64,000 bases of DNA, from contig CAWIGD010000044.1 of NCBI GenBank assembly GCA_963835165.1, forward strand, positions 62,001 to 126,000. The letters are read 5' to 3'. A program made the position numbers and the translations under genes. This document shows positions 42,624 to 52,292 of this stretch, piece after piece; positions within the stretch are counted from its first letter, which is position 1, and every line of letters begins with the position of its first letter. Source of the stretch: VAZQ01 sp963835165 (GTDB lineage Bacteria; Pseudomonadota; Alphaproteobacteria; Rhizobiales; Xanthobacteraceae). A model generated the notes under the pieces. It ran no database searches. It was not told the DNA's origin and saw only the letters and a program-made list of their open reading frames with translations.

Positions 42624-44669
42624 ATGCGACGCATCATCACCGCAGCATTGTCTTTGACGGTCCTCTCGTCGCCGGCTGCTGCCAGGGTCGAGCGGATCGA
42701 GATCCTGAGCAGACAGGACTTCGCCTCCGGCATCGAATTCGGTGATGCCGGCGCCTATGAAAAGCTGCGCGGTCGCGCGTTCTTTGCGCTCGATCCGAAC
42801 GCGGCGGCGAACGCGCCGGTGACCGACCTCAAGCTGGCGCCGCGCGATGCTCGCGGGTTGGTGGAATTCAGCGCGGAATTCCTGGTGTTGCGTCCCAAGG
42901 TGGCCGCGCGTGGCAACGGCACGCTGCTCTATGAGGTCAACAACCGCGGCAACATCGCCATTCTTCGCCAGCTCCACGAAGCCTCGTTCAGCAACGATCC
43001 GGCGACGGTCGCGGACGCGGGCAACGGGTTCTTGTTCCGGCGGGGCGTTACTCTGGCCTGGTCGGCGTGGGCAACCGACGTCGCGACACGGCCGGGTGAC
43101 AGCAGGTTGGTGCTGCGCGCACCCATCGCCACGAAAGACGGCGCACCGATCACCGGCAAGGTTGCTTACGAGCTGATCGTAGACGCACCGCGGGCGACCG
43201 CCCGCTTCACCGGGCTTCTCGGCACGGCATATCCGGTTGCGAACGACGGCGACCCCGATGTGGTGCTCACCGAGCGCCAACGGCGCGAGGACGAGCGCCG
43301 GCTGATCCCGCGCGCGGCGTGGTCGTTCGTGGGACGGAGCGAAGACGGCGCCGCCAGCGAGATCGCGCTTGATGGCGGGTTCAAGCCCGGACGCATCTAT
43401 GAGCTCGTCTACACGGCGCGTGATCCGATCGTTGCCGCCGCCGGGATGGCGGGAATCCGCGATCTCCTCTCCTACCTGAGGAGCAATCCGCTGGCGGGAG
43501 CACCCGCACCGCGAACGAGCCTCATCTTCGGCATCTCGCAGTCGGGGCGATTGATCCAGACCATGCTGCTGCGGGGTCTGCACGTGGATGAGGACGGCAG
43601 GGCGGTGTTCGACGGAGCGTTTGTCCACGTCGCGGGCGGGGGCAAGGGTGGGTTCGACTATCGGTTTGCCATGCCAACGCGGCATTTCAGTGTGCTCGAA
43701 GATCACATCTATCCGACCGATTTCTTTCCATTCGCGACCGTCTCGGCACGCGATTCCGCGACCGGCGCCGAAGGATCGATCCTGGATCGCGCGCGCGCCC
43801 TCGGCGCAGTGCCGAAACTGTTCTACGTGAACAACTCGTCGGAATACTGGAATCGCGCTGCCTCGCTCATTGCCACCGATCCCGATGGCGAGCGCGACCT
43901 GCCGCCGGCGCCGGAGGCGCGCATCTACCTCATCGCCGGCGCGCAACATTACGTCGGCGCGCTGTCCGAGCGCGGCATCTTCGCCAACTGCGTCAATACG
44001 CTCAACCATTACCGTGCGATGCGCGCGCTGATGCTGGCGTTCGAGCGCTGGGTCCGCGACGGCGTCGAACCGCCGCCGAGCACTTATCCGCGCATCGCCG
44101 ACGGTACGCTGGTCACGGTCGCCGCCCATGGAAAAGCCTTCCCCGGCATTCCCGGTTTTCGTCTGCCCGAGGGCAACCTGCGTCCGCCACGCCTCGACTT
44201 CGGCAGCCGGTTCGAGATCGATCGCGTCGCCGAGCAGGTGCCACCACGCCTGGGAAAACCGTTCGCGACGCTGGTGCCGAGGCCGGATGCCGACGGGCTG
44301 GATCAGGGCGGCATCGCGCTGCCGGAGGTGCTCCTTCCGCTCGGTACCCGGACTGGCTTCAATACCCGCAACGAGGCCGCCGGATTCTCCGGCGCCACCG
44401 GCCGGTGGGACGGCTCGTTCCTGCCGTTTGCGCGCACCGAGGCGGAGCGGCGGGCATCGGGCGATCCGAGACCGTCGCTCGACGCCCGCTATGTCAGCCG
44501 TGCCGCATATGAGGAAAAGGTGCGAGCGGCCGCCGCCGACGTCGTGCGCAGGGGTTTTTTGCTGCCGCAGGACGTCGATGCGCTGGTGAGCGAGGCGGGC
44601 GGGCTCTACGATCGCATCATGGCGCGGGACCCCGCTGATCGGAGCTGCCGCTACCTGTTCGATCGCTGA
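42624..44669 (+). CDS. Exported alpha/beta hydrolase domain protein
   Basis: The product has 681 residues with a signal peptide (about 1-20, ending AAA). It belongs to a family of large exported proteins annotated as alpha/beta hydrolase domain (PF20091). The nucleophile motif is GISQSGRLIQ (Ser about residue 300) and a late His may be in GAQHYVG. The reaction is not known; relatives are found in catabolic clusters of Proteobacteria and may split esters. It is directly upstream of the ThDP enzyme gene, 58 bases apart, so the two probably form an operon. Confidence 0.8.
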   Translation: MRRIITAALSLTVLSSPAAARVERIEILSRQDFASGIEFGDAGAYEKLRGRAFFALDPNAAANAPVTDLKLAPRDARGLVEFSAEFLVLRPKVAARGNGTLLYEVNNRGNIAILRQLHEASFSNDPATVADAGNGFLFRRGVTLAWSAWATDVATRPGDSRLVLRAPIATKDGAPITGKVAYELIVDAPRATARFTGLLGTAYPVANDGDPDVVLTERQRREDERRLIPRAAWSFVGRSEDGAASEIALDGGFKPGRIYELVYTARDPIVAAAGMAGIRDLLSYLRSNPLAGAPAPRTSLIFGISQSGRLIQTMLLRGLHVDEDGRAVFDGAFVHVAGGGKGGFDYRFAMPTRHFSVLEDHIYPTDFFPFATVSARDSATGAEGSILDRARALGAVPKLFYVNNSSEYWNRAASLIATDPDGERDLPPAPEARIYLIAGAQHYVGALSERGIFANCVNTLNHYRAMRALMLAFERWVRDGVEPPPSTYPRIADGTLVTVAAHGKAFPGIPGFRLPEGNLRPPRLDFGSRFEIDRVAEQVPPRLGKPFATLVPRPDADGLDQGGIALPEVLLPLGTRTGFNTRNEAAGFSGATGRWDGSFLPFARTEAERRASGDPRPSLDARYVSRAAYEEKVRAAAADVVRRGFLLPQDVDALVSEAGGLYDRIMARDPADRSCRYLFDR

Positions 44670-44727
44670 GTCTCATCCGCCGCCCCCGCGACGTCCCTTT
44701 CCCGGCTCCCAGCATTTGGAGGACTTC

Positions 44728-46404
44728 TTGCCCGTCATGTCCGGAAAGCGCGCCTTCCTCGACGTTCTGAAGCAGGAGGGCGTCGAGATCATGTTCGGCA
44801 ATCCCGGCACCACCGAATTGCCGCTGATGGATGCGTTCGCAACCGAGAACGAGCTGCGCTACCTGCTGGGCTTGCAGGAAGCGGCCGTCATGGCGATGGC
44901 GGACGGGTATGCGCAGGCGTCGGGCAAGCTCGCAGTGGTCAATCTCCACGTCGCGCCGGGCCTGGGCAACGCCATGGGCATGCTCTACGACGCGCAGAAG
45001 GCAGGCTCGCCCATTCTCGTGACCGCGGGTCAGCACGAGCAGAGCTTCAATGCCACCGAGCCAATTCTCTGGGCCGACCTTCCCACCATCGCGCGGCCGC
45101 TCGTCAAATGGTCGTCCGAGGTGCATCGCCTCGCCGACCTGCCGCGGCTCGTGCACCGCGCCGCCAAGACCGCGATGGCGCCGCCGACCGGGCCGGTATT
45201 CCTGTCGCTGCCCGGCGACATCCTGCGTGCCGACGGCGATGTCGACCTTCTTGCTCCCACGCGCGTCGCGCCGCGCCTGCGCGGCGATCGCGCGGCGATC
45301 GATGCGGCCGCGGCCCTGCTCGCGGGCGCCAAGCGTCCGGTGATCATGGCCGGCGATGCCGTGGCGCAGAGCCGCGGTCATGCCGAACTGGTCGAACTTG
45401 CGGAACTCCTTGGCGCGCCCGTGTACACCGAATTCGTGCCGAGCACGGCTTCGTTTCCGGCCTCGCATCCGCTGTTTCGTGGCTCCATGATCCGGCTCGC
45501 GCCCGATGTCCGTAAGGTGCTCGACCAATACGACGTGCTGTTCTCAGTCGGGGGCGATCTGTTCACGCTATCGCTCCCTTCCGACGTCGATCCGATGCCG
45601 CCGGACATCAAGCTCATTCATCTCGATGTCGATCCATGGGAGCTCGGCAAGAACTATCCGCCTGCCGTCGCCATCCTCGGCGACGTGAAGGCGACGTTGC
45701 CCGAGATCACGGCCGCCGTCCGCGAGCGCATGACGAGCGGTGCCCGCGGCGCGGCGCGCGAACGGCTCGGGAGCGCGAGTGCCGCGATCGCCGCCGAGCG
45801 CGAAGCGCTCAAGACGAAGGCCCGCGCGCTCGCGGGAACGACGCCGGTGCAGCCGCTTGCGCTTCTGCACGCGATCGGAGAGATGCTGCCTAGGGACGCC
45901 GTGGTCATCGAGGAGGCGCTCTCGTCGGCGCCGGGTATTCGGCAGCTCATCCGCAGCGATGATCCCCAGAGCTATTTCGGCTTGCGCGGCGGCGGCATCG
46001 GTTGGGGCCTGCCGGCGACGATCGGCGTGAAGCTCGCCTTGCCGGATCGGCCCGTCATCGGCCTCATCGGCGACGGCAGCGCCATGTACACGTGTCAGGC
46101 GCTGTGGACTGCCGCGCGCTATCGCATCGACTGCGTGTTCGTGATCCTGAACAACAGCTCCTATCGCATCCTCAAGCAACGCCTGCACGCCATGCGCGGA
46201 CTCGCCGAGCAGGCCGACAGCTATGTCGGCATGGAGCTGCTCGATCCCAAGATCGATTTCGTCGGCCTCGCGCGTTCGCTCGGGATCAAGGCGGAGCGCG
46301 CGAAGACCGTGCACGAGGCGACGGATCTTGTCGCCCAGGGGCTCAAAGGCGGCGGTGCCCTGCTGATCGACGTCGAGCTCGATCGCGCCTTCAAGCCGAT
46401 GTGA
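44728..46404 (+). CDS. Thiamine diphosphate-dependent enzyme, benzoylformate decarboxylase-like
   Basis: The product has about 558 residues with the three domains of the acetolactate synthase/decarboxylase group. The Pyr domain has the cofactor Glu in LGLQEAAV (Glu51); NLHVAPGLGN keeps the His that is His70 of benzoylformate decarboxylase. The second active-site His of that enzyme (His281) is not kept (GGDLFTLSL). The PP domain has IGDGSAMY...NN for Mg-ThDP. A 2-oxo acid decarboxylase acting on an aromatic or branched acid is likely. I chose TTG 44728, five bases after GGAGG; the ATG at 44737 is possible. Confidence 0.85.
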   Translation: MPVMSGKRAFLDVLKQEGVEIMFGNPGTTELPLMDAFATENELRYLLGLQEAAVMAMADGYAQASGKLAVVNLHVAPGLGNAMGMLYDAQKAGSPILVTAGQHEQSFNATEPILWADLPTIARPLVKWSSEVHRLADLPRLVHRAAKTAMAPPTGPVFLSLPGDILRADGDVDLLAPTRVAPRLRGDRAAIDAAAALLAGAKRPVIMAGDAVAQSRGHAELVELAELLGAPVYTEFVPSTASFPASHPLFRGSMIRLAPDVRKVLDQYDVLFSVGGDLFTLSLPSDVDPMPPDIKLIHLDVDPWELGKNYPPAVAILGDVKATLPEITAAVRERMTSGARGAARERLGSASAAIAAEREALKTKARALAGTTPVQPLALLHAIGEMLPRDAVVIEEALSSAPGIRQLIRSDDPQSYFGLRGGGIGWGLPATIGVKLALPDRPVIGLIGDGSAMYTCQALWTAARYRIDCVFVILNNSSYRILKQRLHAMRGLAEQADSYVGMELLDPKIDFVGLARSLGIKAERAKTVHEATDLVAQGLKGGGALLIDVELDRAFKPM

Positions 46405-46684
46405 CGCCAGCGGAGCGCGGGCGGGCCGCCGGCGTCGGGCCGTCGATCATCGCGCTCCATCGATCGGGCGTCGCAACGCGGCCGCACAGATGCGCGTGAC
46501 ATCACATCCGCGTGTAGGGGGACCCGCGACGCGGCGCTTTGGCCGCCACCGCCGCGCGTCGTCATGAGGTTGTCGCAGCCGGGCAACCGCGGCGCGGGAA
46601 TAAACCCAGGGGATGCCGAGTCCTGATCCCGTCGGCGCGGTGCGCGCCAGCGCCTGCGTTTGGATGTCGCAAAGGAGATGGACC

Positions 46685-47647
46685 ATGCTCAACCTGTCGC
46701 GTCGCGACTTCGTCGTATCCACCGGCCTCGCGGCCGCGCTCGGGCTCAATGCCCGGCTGGCGGTATCGCCGGCCTTCGCGCAGACGACGCCCGACCCCGC
46801 ACGAGGATTCGTGAGCTACAAAGTCGGCGCGGCCGAGGTCACCGCGCTTTATGACGGCATCTGGGAGAAGCCGCACGATCCTGCCTTCATCGCCAACGCT
46901 TCGGTCGAGGACGTCAAGGCGGCAATGGTGAAAGCAGGGCTGCCGGCCGACTTCGTCTCGATCCCGTTCACCGTGGTGGTGGTCAGAAGTGCCGGCAAGA
47001 CCATCCTGTGCGACAGCGGCACCGGGGGGCAGGTGCAGCCGACCGCCGGCAAGATGATGGCAAATATGAAAGCGGCCGGCATCGATCCCGCCGCCATCGA
47101 TACCATCCTGATCTCGCACTGCCATCCCGATCATATTTTCGGGCTGATGGAAAAGGACACCAACAAGCCCGTGTTCCCGAACGCGGAGATCGTCATCTCC
47201 GACGTGGAATACAAATTCTGGACCGACCCGGCGGTGATCGACCGGCTGCCGGAGGCGAGGAAGGGATTGGCGCGCCGCATCCAGGCCGTGTTTCCGACCT
47301 GGAAGAATATTCGCCAAGTCGAAGGCGAAGCGGAGGTCGCTCCCGGCATCCGCTTCGTCAGCGCACCCGGTCACACGCCCGGCCATCGCGCGTTCCATCT
47401 GGCTTCGGGCTCGAGCCAGCTCATGATCTCGAACGATACGGCCTATGTGCCGGCGCTGGTCGTCGCCAATCCGGGCTGGCGCGGGGTCTACGACCAGGAT
47501 GGCGCGGTGGCGGAAGCGTCGCGGCGCAAGCTTCTCGACCGGGTCATCGCCGACAACATCATGATCTGCGGCTACCACTTCCCGTTCCCGGGCGCGGGCA
47601 CCATCGCGAAGGATGGCGCCGGCTATGCGCTGACGGTGAAAAGCTAG
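46685..47647 (+). CDS. Tat-exported MBL-fold metallohydrolase
   Basis: The product has 320 residues. A twin-arginine signal (LSRRDFVVS) begins it, so the protein should reach the periplasm folded. The metal-binding motif HCHPDHIFG (H-x-H-x-D-H) is near residue 143, with further His in PGHTPGHRA and Asp in ISNDTAYVP. It is a periplasmic hydrolase of the lactonase/glyoxalase II-like group; the substrate is unknown. It starts a three-gene unit with a TPR protein and a DoxX protein. The preceding 280 bases hold no other gene. Confidence 0.88.
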   Translation: MLNLSRRDFVVSTGLAAALGLNARLAVSPAFAQTTPDPARGFVSYKVGAAEVTALYDGIWEKPHDPAFIANASVEDVKAAMVKAGLPADFVSIPFTVVVVRSAGKTILCDSGTGGQVQPTAGKMMANMKAAGIDPAAIDTILISHCHPDHIFGLMEKDTNKPVFPNAEIVISDVEYKFWTDPAVIDRLPEARKGLARRIQAVFPTWKNIRQVEGEAEVAPGIRFVSAPGHTPGHRAFHLASGSSQLMISNDTAYVPALVVANPGWRGVYDQDGAVAEASRRKLLDRVIADNIMICGYHFPFPGAGTIAKDGAGYALTVKS

Positions 47648-47685
47648 GCGGCTCGGGTCGCAACCTCGTGAAAAGGAAGATCAAC

Positions 47686-48162
47686 ATGAAGACATACGCG
47701 CTCTTGATTTCGCTGCTCCTCGCCGGCGCTTCTATTGCCGCGACTGACGCGCTCGCCATCGACACCGTCACCTCCCGCGACGCGCCGGACCTCACGTCGG
47801 TCCGCGCCAAGATCAAGGCCAAGGATTTCAAGGCCGCGATCGTAGAGCTCACGCCGATGCTGGAGACGCATCAGCACGCTGACGTCTACAACCTGATGGG
47901 CTTTTCCCTGCGCAAGAGCGGCGATCCCAAGCAGGCCTACACGTTCTATCGCAAGGCGCTCGATTTCGACCCCGAGCACAAGGGCGCGCTGGAATATCTG
48001 GGCGAGCTCTACGTCGAAACCGGCCAGGTCGATAAGGCGCGTGAGAACGTCGTGCTGCTGAAGAAGCTGTGCCCCGGCGGTTGCGAGGAGCTGGCGGACC
48101 TGGAGCAGGCCATTGCATCGGCCTCGCCCAGAGCCAACGCGACCTCGGCCAAGAGCAATTGA
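47686..48162 (+). CDS. Exported tetratricopeptide repeat protein
   Basis: The product has 158 residues with a signal peptide (about 1-24, ending ALA). Three TPR-like units follow between residues 45 and 140, including ADVYNLMGFSLRKSGDPKQA and KGALEYLGELYVETGQVDKA; a Cys pair (LCPGGC) ends the last. It probably scaffolds other periplasmic proteins. It follows the MBL gene by 38 bases (AAAAGGAAG before its ATG), so both are likely read together. Confidence 0.87.
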   Translation: MKTYALLISLLLAGASIAATDALAIDTVTSRDAPDLTSVRAKIKAKDFKAAIVELTPMLETHQHADVYNLMGFSLRKSGDPKQAYTFYRKALDFDPEHKGALEYLGELYVETGQVDKARENVVLLKKLCPGGCEELADLEQAIASASPRANATSAKSN

Positions 48163-48169
48163 GGCGCGC

Positions 48170-48613
48170 GTGTCCTCAACTCTGATGGAGGCGGCAACAT
48201 TCGCCGGCCGCCTCCTGCTGGCAGCAATCTTCCTGCATGAAGCCTGGAGCAAGCTGACGGGCTATCCGGCGGCGCTCGCTTACATGCAGGCCTTCGGTGT
48301 CCCCGGGCTGCTCCTGCCGTTCGCCATTGCCGTCGAATTGGGGTGCGGCGTTCTGATCGTGGGCGGCTATCACACCCGCATCGCCGCGCTGCTGCTGGCG
48401 GCGTTCTGCCTCGCTACCGCCGTCCTGTTCCACGACAGGCTCGGCGACCGCAATCAGCTCCTCCATTTCGAGAAGGACATGGCGATCGCGGGTGGGCTGC
48501 TGGTGCTGTTTGCCCATGGCGCGGGGGCCTGGGCGCTCGATGCGTTGCCGGCGTTTGCACGTGGGCGCTGGCGCGGCCCGAAAGCTGAAAGCGCAGCACC
48601 GCGCGAGTCCTGA
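48170..48613 (+). CDS. DoxX family membrane protein
   Basis: The product has 147 residues and four hydrophobic helices. The start FAGRLLLAAIFLHEAWSKLTG and GVLIVGGYHTRIAALLLAAFC fit DoxX/DoxD-like proteins (PF07681), which are tied to thiosulfate:quinone oxidoreductase or to redox control in the membrane. The GTG at 48170 lies eight bases after the TPR stop and follows GAGG; the ATG at 48185 is another choice. It closes the MBL-TPR-DoxX unit. Confidence 0.85.
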   Translation: MSSTLMEAATFAGRLLLAAIFLHEAWSKLTGYPAALAYMQAFGVPGLLLPFAIAVELGCGVLIVGGYHTRIAALLLAAFCLATAVLFHDRLGDRNQLLHFEKDMAIAGGLLVLFAHGAGAWALDALPAFARGRWRGPKAESAAPRES

Positions 48614-48776
48614 ACTCCTGACACCCCATGCCCGTTCCCGACGGCACCCGCTTGAATTTATGCAAATTTCACGGATTTCCGCCCTCGAACCTTTTGCCCG
48701 CTGGCGCGACTAACCCTTTGAGCCCAGTTCGGACCTCATCGGGAGGTCCGCGGCAACTTGCACCAGGGGGGCCTTC

Positions 48777-50176
48777 GTGCAGAAGTCTCAGCGGCCCAAT
48801 AGGGGCCATTCCGTCTATTCCCGTAATCGTGAAGCTCTGTTGGCCATGACGGCGACTGCCGCCCTGCTGACCGGGCTTTCGACGTCTGCCAACGCGGTTC
48901 CACTCAACATGCAGCCGGGCCGGCGCCGCTGCCCGACGCCGCGCGTTCGGCCAAGCCGAAAGCCACGCTGCTGGCATCGCGCGACAAGGCGTCGACCAAG
49001 CCCAAGGAGAGCGAGGACGTCGCCGCCCGGGCAAAAGGCGTGCTCACCGTTGTCGTCTCGATCAGCAGGCAGCAGCTTACGCTCTATTCCGACGGTCAGC
49101 CGATCGCGCATTCGCGTGTATCGACCGGCGTCCCCGGACATGCGACGCCGACCGGCGTGTTCAGCGTCATCCAGAAGGATCGCTGGCACCACTCCAACAT
49201 CTATAGCAACGCCCCGATGTACTACATGCAGCGGATCACCTGGTCGGGGGTGGCCATGCACCAGGGCGTGGTTCCGAACGGCCCGGCGTCGCACGGCTGC
49301 ATCCGGCTGCCTGAGGCGTTCGCGCGCCAGATGTGGGGCATCACCAAGCTCGGTGCTCGCGTCATCGTCACCTATGGCGACGTCACGCCGGTCGCGATTG
49401 CCAACGACCGCCTGTTCACATTCAAGCCCGAGGTAAAGCCGGAAGCACCGCCGCAACCGGAAGCGACGCCGCAACCGGAAGCGTCGTCGGCGGACAAGAT
49501 CAAGGCTGCCTACGGCATCCTCGAGACGGCCCAGCTCCAGCCCGGCATGGGCAACACGACGGCGTCCGACGCCAGCAAGTCCCCGTGGGATGCGGCCAAG
49601 CCGGGTGACCGTGCGCTCGACGCCATGGCCTACGCGATCGGTGCGCCGCGCCAAACCGCAGTGACCGCGCCGGATCCGAAGCCGGCGGCAGCGGGCAATC
49701 CGCGGGTCGCCAACACCGCCACCAACACCACGGTCGACGAGCTGCGGCCGCTCAAGCCCGGCCCGGTCTCGGTCTTCATCAGCCGCAAGGAAGGCAAGCT
49801 GTTCGTGCGCAAGGGCTTCGAGCCGGTGTTCGACGTGCCGGTCACGTTCGAGCAGCCTGACCAGCCGCTCGGCACCCATGTCTTCACCGCTCTGGCGCTC
49901 AAAGACGACAACACGACGCTGCGCTGGCACGTGATGTCCATGCCGGGCGGTGGATCGGCCCCCGCCAAGAAGGCGGAGAAGGGCAAGAAGGTGGAGGTTG
50001 CGGTGACGACACCGGCCTCGAATGCGACCGACGCGCTCAATCGGGTGAACATTCCCCAGGACGCCATCGATCGGATTTCCCGCCTGATGTCGCCCGGCGC
50101 CTCGCTGATCATCTCCGACAAGGGCATCAGCGGTGAGACCGGCAAAGGCACCGACTTCATCGTGCTGACGCGCTGA
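48777..50176 (+). CDS. L,D-transpeptidase (YkuD), reading frame broken near the signal peptide
   Basis: A GTG at 48777, six bases after AGGGGGG, starts a good signal peptide (to residue 40, ending STSANA). From about 48915 on, the protein continues one frame back (LPDAARSAKPKATLLASRDK) to the stop at 50176. One base seems to be missing near the run CCGGGCCGG. The catalytic YkuD motif is SHGCIRLP (Cys). Residues after a PQPEA repeat hold a second YkuD-like half (VSVFISRKEGKLFV) with no catalytic Cys. It should cross-link peptidoglycan or attach proteins to it. With the frame as read, the transpeptidase part starts at GTG 49040 and lacks an export signal. Confidence 0.88.
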
Positions 50177-50205
50177 GACCAGACACGAAAACCAAGGTCT
50201 GATCG

Positions 50206-50240
50206 TCATGCCCGGCCCTCGGCCGGGCATGATTGTTTTT
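50206..50240 (+). terminator. Intrinsic terminator of the L,D-transpeptidase gene
   Basis: The arms TCATGCCCGGCC (50206-50217) and GGCCGGGCATGA (50221-50232) pair perfectly around CTC and are followed by TTGTTTTT. It lies 30 bases after the stop and just before the convergent epimerase stop. Confidence 0.88.
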
Positions 50241-50245
50241 GGGCC

Positions 50246-51181
50246 TCAGTTGCGCGCCAGCGCGGCGAGCCCCTCTGGCGTTGTCACCGTCGGCGCCCAG
50301 CCGAGGCGGGAAATGGCGGACGGGTCGGCGACCAGGGAGCCGGCAAGCCGCTGGTAGGTCTCGCTCCGGCCCGCCACCCGCAGCGCGGTTTCGAGCAGGG
50401 AAAGCGGTACCGGGATGAGGCCGGGCCTGCGTCCGAGCCCGCCGCGCAGCGCCGCAATCATTTCGGGAATGGACAACGCCTTCGGGTCAGCCACGATGAG
50501 GGGCCGCCGCAACCGTTCCGGCGCCGTCAGCACCGTATCGATCGCGGCCACCAGGTTGTCCAGCGAGAGCAGCGAGCGCTTGGCGTGGAGCAGGCCGAGC
50601 GGGAGCGGATAGGGCGAGCGCGCGAAGCGGATCAGCTCCGCCATGTTGCCCTTCACGCCCGCGCCGTAGACGAGGACAAGCCGCAGCGCGACCCAGTCAA
50701 GGTCGAGGGCCGCCAGGCCTTGCTCCGCCGCAAGTTTGGAGCGGCCATAGGCATCGGTCGGTTGCGGCGCGAGATCCTCCGTCAGCACATGGTCCGCCGT
50801 CGCTCCGGCCTGGGCGCGGATGGAAGACAGGAAGATGAAGCGCTTGGCGCCTGCCCGTTGCGCCGCGCGTGCAAGGCCGACCGTGGCCTCGGTATTGAGC
50901 ATGCGATAGTCGTCTTCCGGCAGTCCCGACATGGCGTGGGCGAGGCCGGCCGAGTGAATGACCGCATCGACGTCGGCCAGCGCCGCCGCCATGTTCTGCG
51001 GCCGCGCGAGATCGCCGACCACGGCGCTCGCGGCGTCCATCGGCACCGCGCTTGGGCGTCGCAGCAGGACACGCAGCCGGTAGCCGCGCTTGGGCAGTTC
51101 CCGCAGCAGACATTGCCCGATGAAGCCGGTCGCGCCGGTGAGGGCGACGAGAGGTCTGTTGGCCGCGCCGACGGGGTTCAC
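50246..51181 (-). CDS. NAD-dependent epimerase/dehydratase family protein
   Basis: The product has 311 residues and an extended SDR fold. The NAD motif is GATGFIGQCL at residue 15-24; the catalytic region is FLSSIRAQAG and YGRSKLAAE (Y-x3-K). It resembles UDP-glucose 4-epimerase/nucleoside-sugar dehydratase relatives, so it may act on a nucleotide sugar for surface polysaccharide. The GTG at 51181 follows GGAGAG. It stands alone, divergent from the DUF4396 gene. Confidence 0.86.
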   Translation of the reverse strand: MNPVGAANRPLVALTGATGFIGQCLLRELPKRGYRLRVLLRRPSAVPMDAASAVVGDLARPQNMAAALADVDAVIHSAGLAHAMSGLPEDDYRMLNTEATVGLARAAQRAGAKRFIFLSSIRAQAGATADHVLTEDLAPQPTDAYGRSKLAAEQGLAALDLDWVALRLVLVYGAGVKGNMAELIRFARSPYPLPLGLLHAKRSLLSLDNLVAAIDTVLTAPERLRRPLIVADPKALSIPEMIAALRGGLGRRPGLIPVPLSLLETALRVAGRSETYQRLAGSLVADPSAISRLGWAPTVTTPEGLAALARN

Positions 51182-51357
51182 TGCTGCTCTCCGGCGTCCT
51201 CAAGCGTCCGCTGTTCGTGCAAATATATCGCATTGCCGCCGGATTGCGTGCGCGTGATTGGCGCGGTCCCGCGGCCGGATCGGAGGCGAATCTTGCTCTA
51301 TGATGCGCTCCGGCCCGGAACGATCGCGGCAATCCTTTGGATCTCAGGGAGGTCCCG

Positions 51358-52191
51358 ATGCTGGACGGCGTGATGTTGCTGTGGTTCCTGCTGACAGCGG
51401 CGTCGCTGCTGTTCGTGGCGGTGGACATTCGGGCCACGCCGGAATCTCCGGTGCTCAAATGGGGATTTGTGCTGCTCACGGCCTACACCGGCGTCGTGGG
51501 CGCGTTCCTCTACGTGCTCGGCTGCCGCGAGCCGCTGCCGGGGCTGCACGAGCGCTACGTCGCTGCGCGCTGGCGGCAGGCGCTGGGATCGACGATGCAT
51601 TGCGTTGCTGGTGACGGCATCGGGATCCTGGCCGGCGCGGTGCTGTCTGGCGCTTTCGGTATTTCCGGGTTGGCCGAGGTGGCGCTCGAATACATTCTCG
51701 GCTTCGCCTTCGGCTGGACGATTTTCCAGGCGCTGTTCATGCGCGACATGGCCGGCGGCTCATACCGGCGCGCGCTGACCAGCACCTTCGTGTCGGAACT
51801 GCTGTCGATGAATCTCTTGATGGCGGGAATGGTGCCGACGGTGATGGCGCTGAGGGCGCGGATACCGGCGGCGGCCGATCCAACGACGCCAAGCTTCTGG
51901 TTCGTGATGTCCATGGGGCTTCTGGTCGGCTTCCTCTTTGCCTATCCCATGAACTGGTGGCTGGTGGCCCACCACTTGAAGCACGGCATGATGACGGTGC
52001 GCCCGGCGGGTGCGGCTGCAGCGGCCGGTCACGCTCATCGCGTCGGGATGGATATGACGCCGCAAGCTGCGCCGGCGATGCGCATGGACGGCGGCGCGAA
52101 GCCGTGGCCTCCGGTGCCGGTGATGGCGCTGCTGTCGTTTCTGGCGCTGGCGGCCGGGATCGTGATTGCCCTGCAGTTGCAACGCATGTGA
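51358..52191 (+). CDS. DUF4396 membrane protein
   Basis: The product has 277 residues and six or so membrane helices. HCVAGDGIGIL and FVSELLSMNLLMAGMVP match DUF4396, a family of unknown function often linked to copper genes. A Met/His-rich linker (AGHAHRVGMDMTPQAAPAMRMDG) lies before the last helix, as is usual for copper-handling proteins. The ATG at 51358 follows GGGAGG. It is 101 bases before the multicopper oxidase gene, on the same strand. Confidence 0.82.
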   Translation: MLDGVMLLWFLLTAASLLFVAVDIRATPESPVLKWGFVLLTAYTGVVGAFLYVLGCREPLPGLHERYVAARWRQALGSTMHCVAGDGIGILAGAVLSGAFGISGLAEVALEYILGFAFGWTIFQALFMRDMAGGSYRRALTSTFVSELLSMNLLMAGMVPTVMALRARIPAAADPTTPSFWFVMSMGLLVGFLFAYPMNWWLVAHHLKHGMMTVRPAGAAAAAGHAHRVGMDMTPQAAPAMRMDGGAKPWPPVPVMALLSFLALAAGIVIALQLQRM

Positions 52192-52292
52192 ACGGATGGG
52201 CGTCCACGGCCTTCACGCCCGGCCGCCCGCAGAATAACCTCGCAACGCGCCGCCTCTGCTCCGCGCCATGGCTTTGCTCGGGAGGCCTGACC

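Noticed and set aside
51957..52292. Upstream extension of the multicopper oxidase frame
   Set aside because: It overlaps DUF4396 in another frame; the Tat signal starts at 52293.
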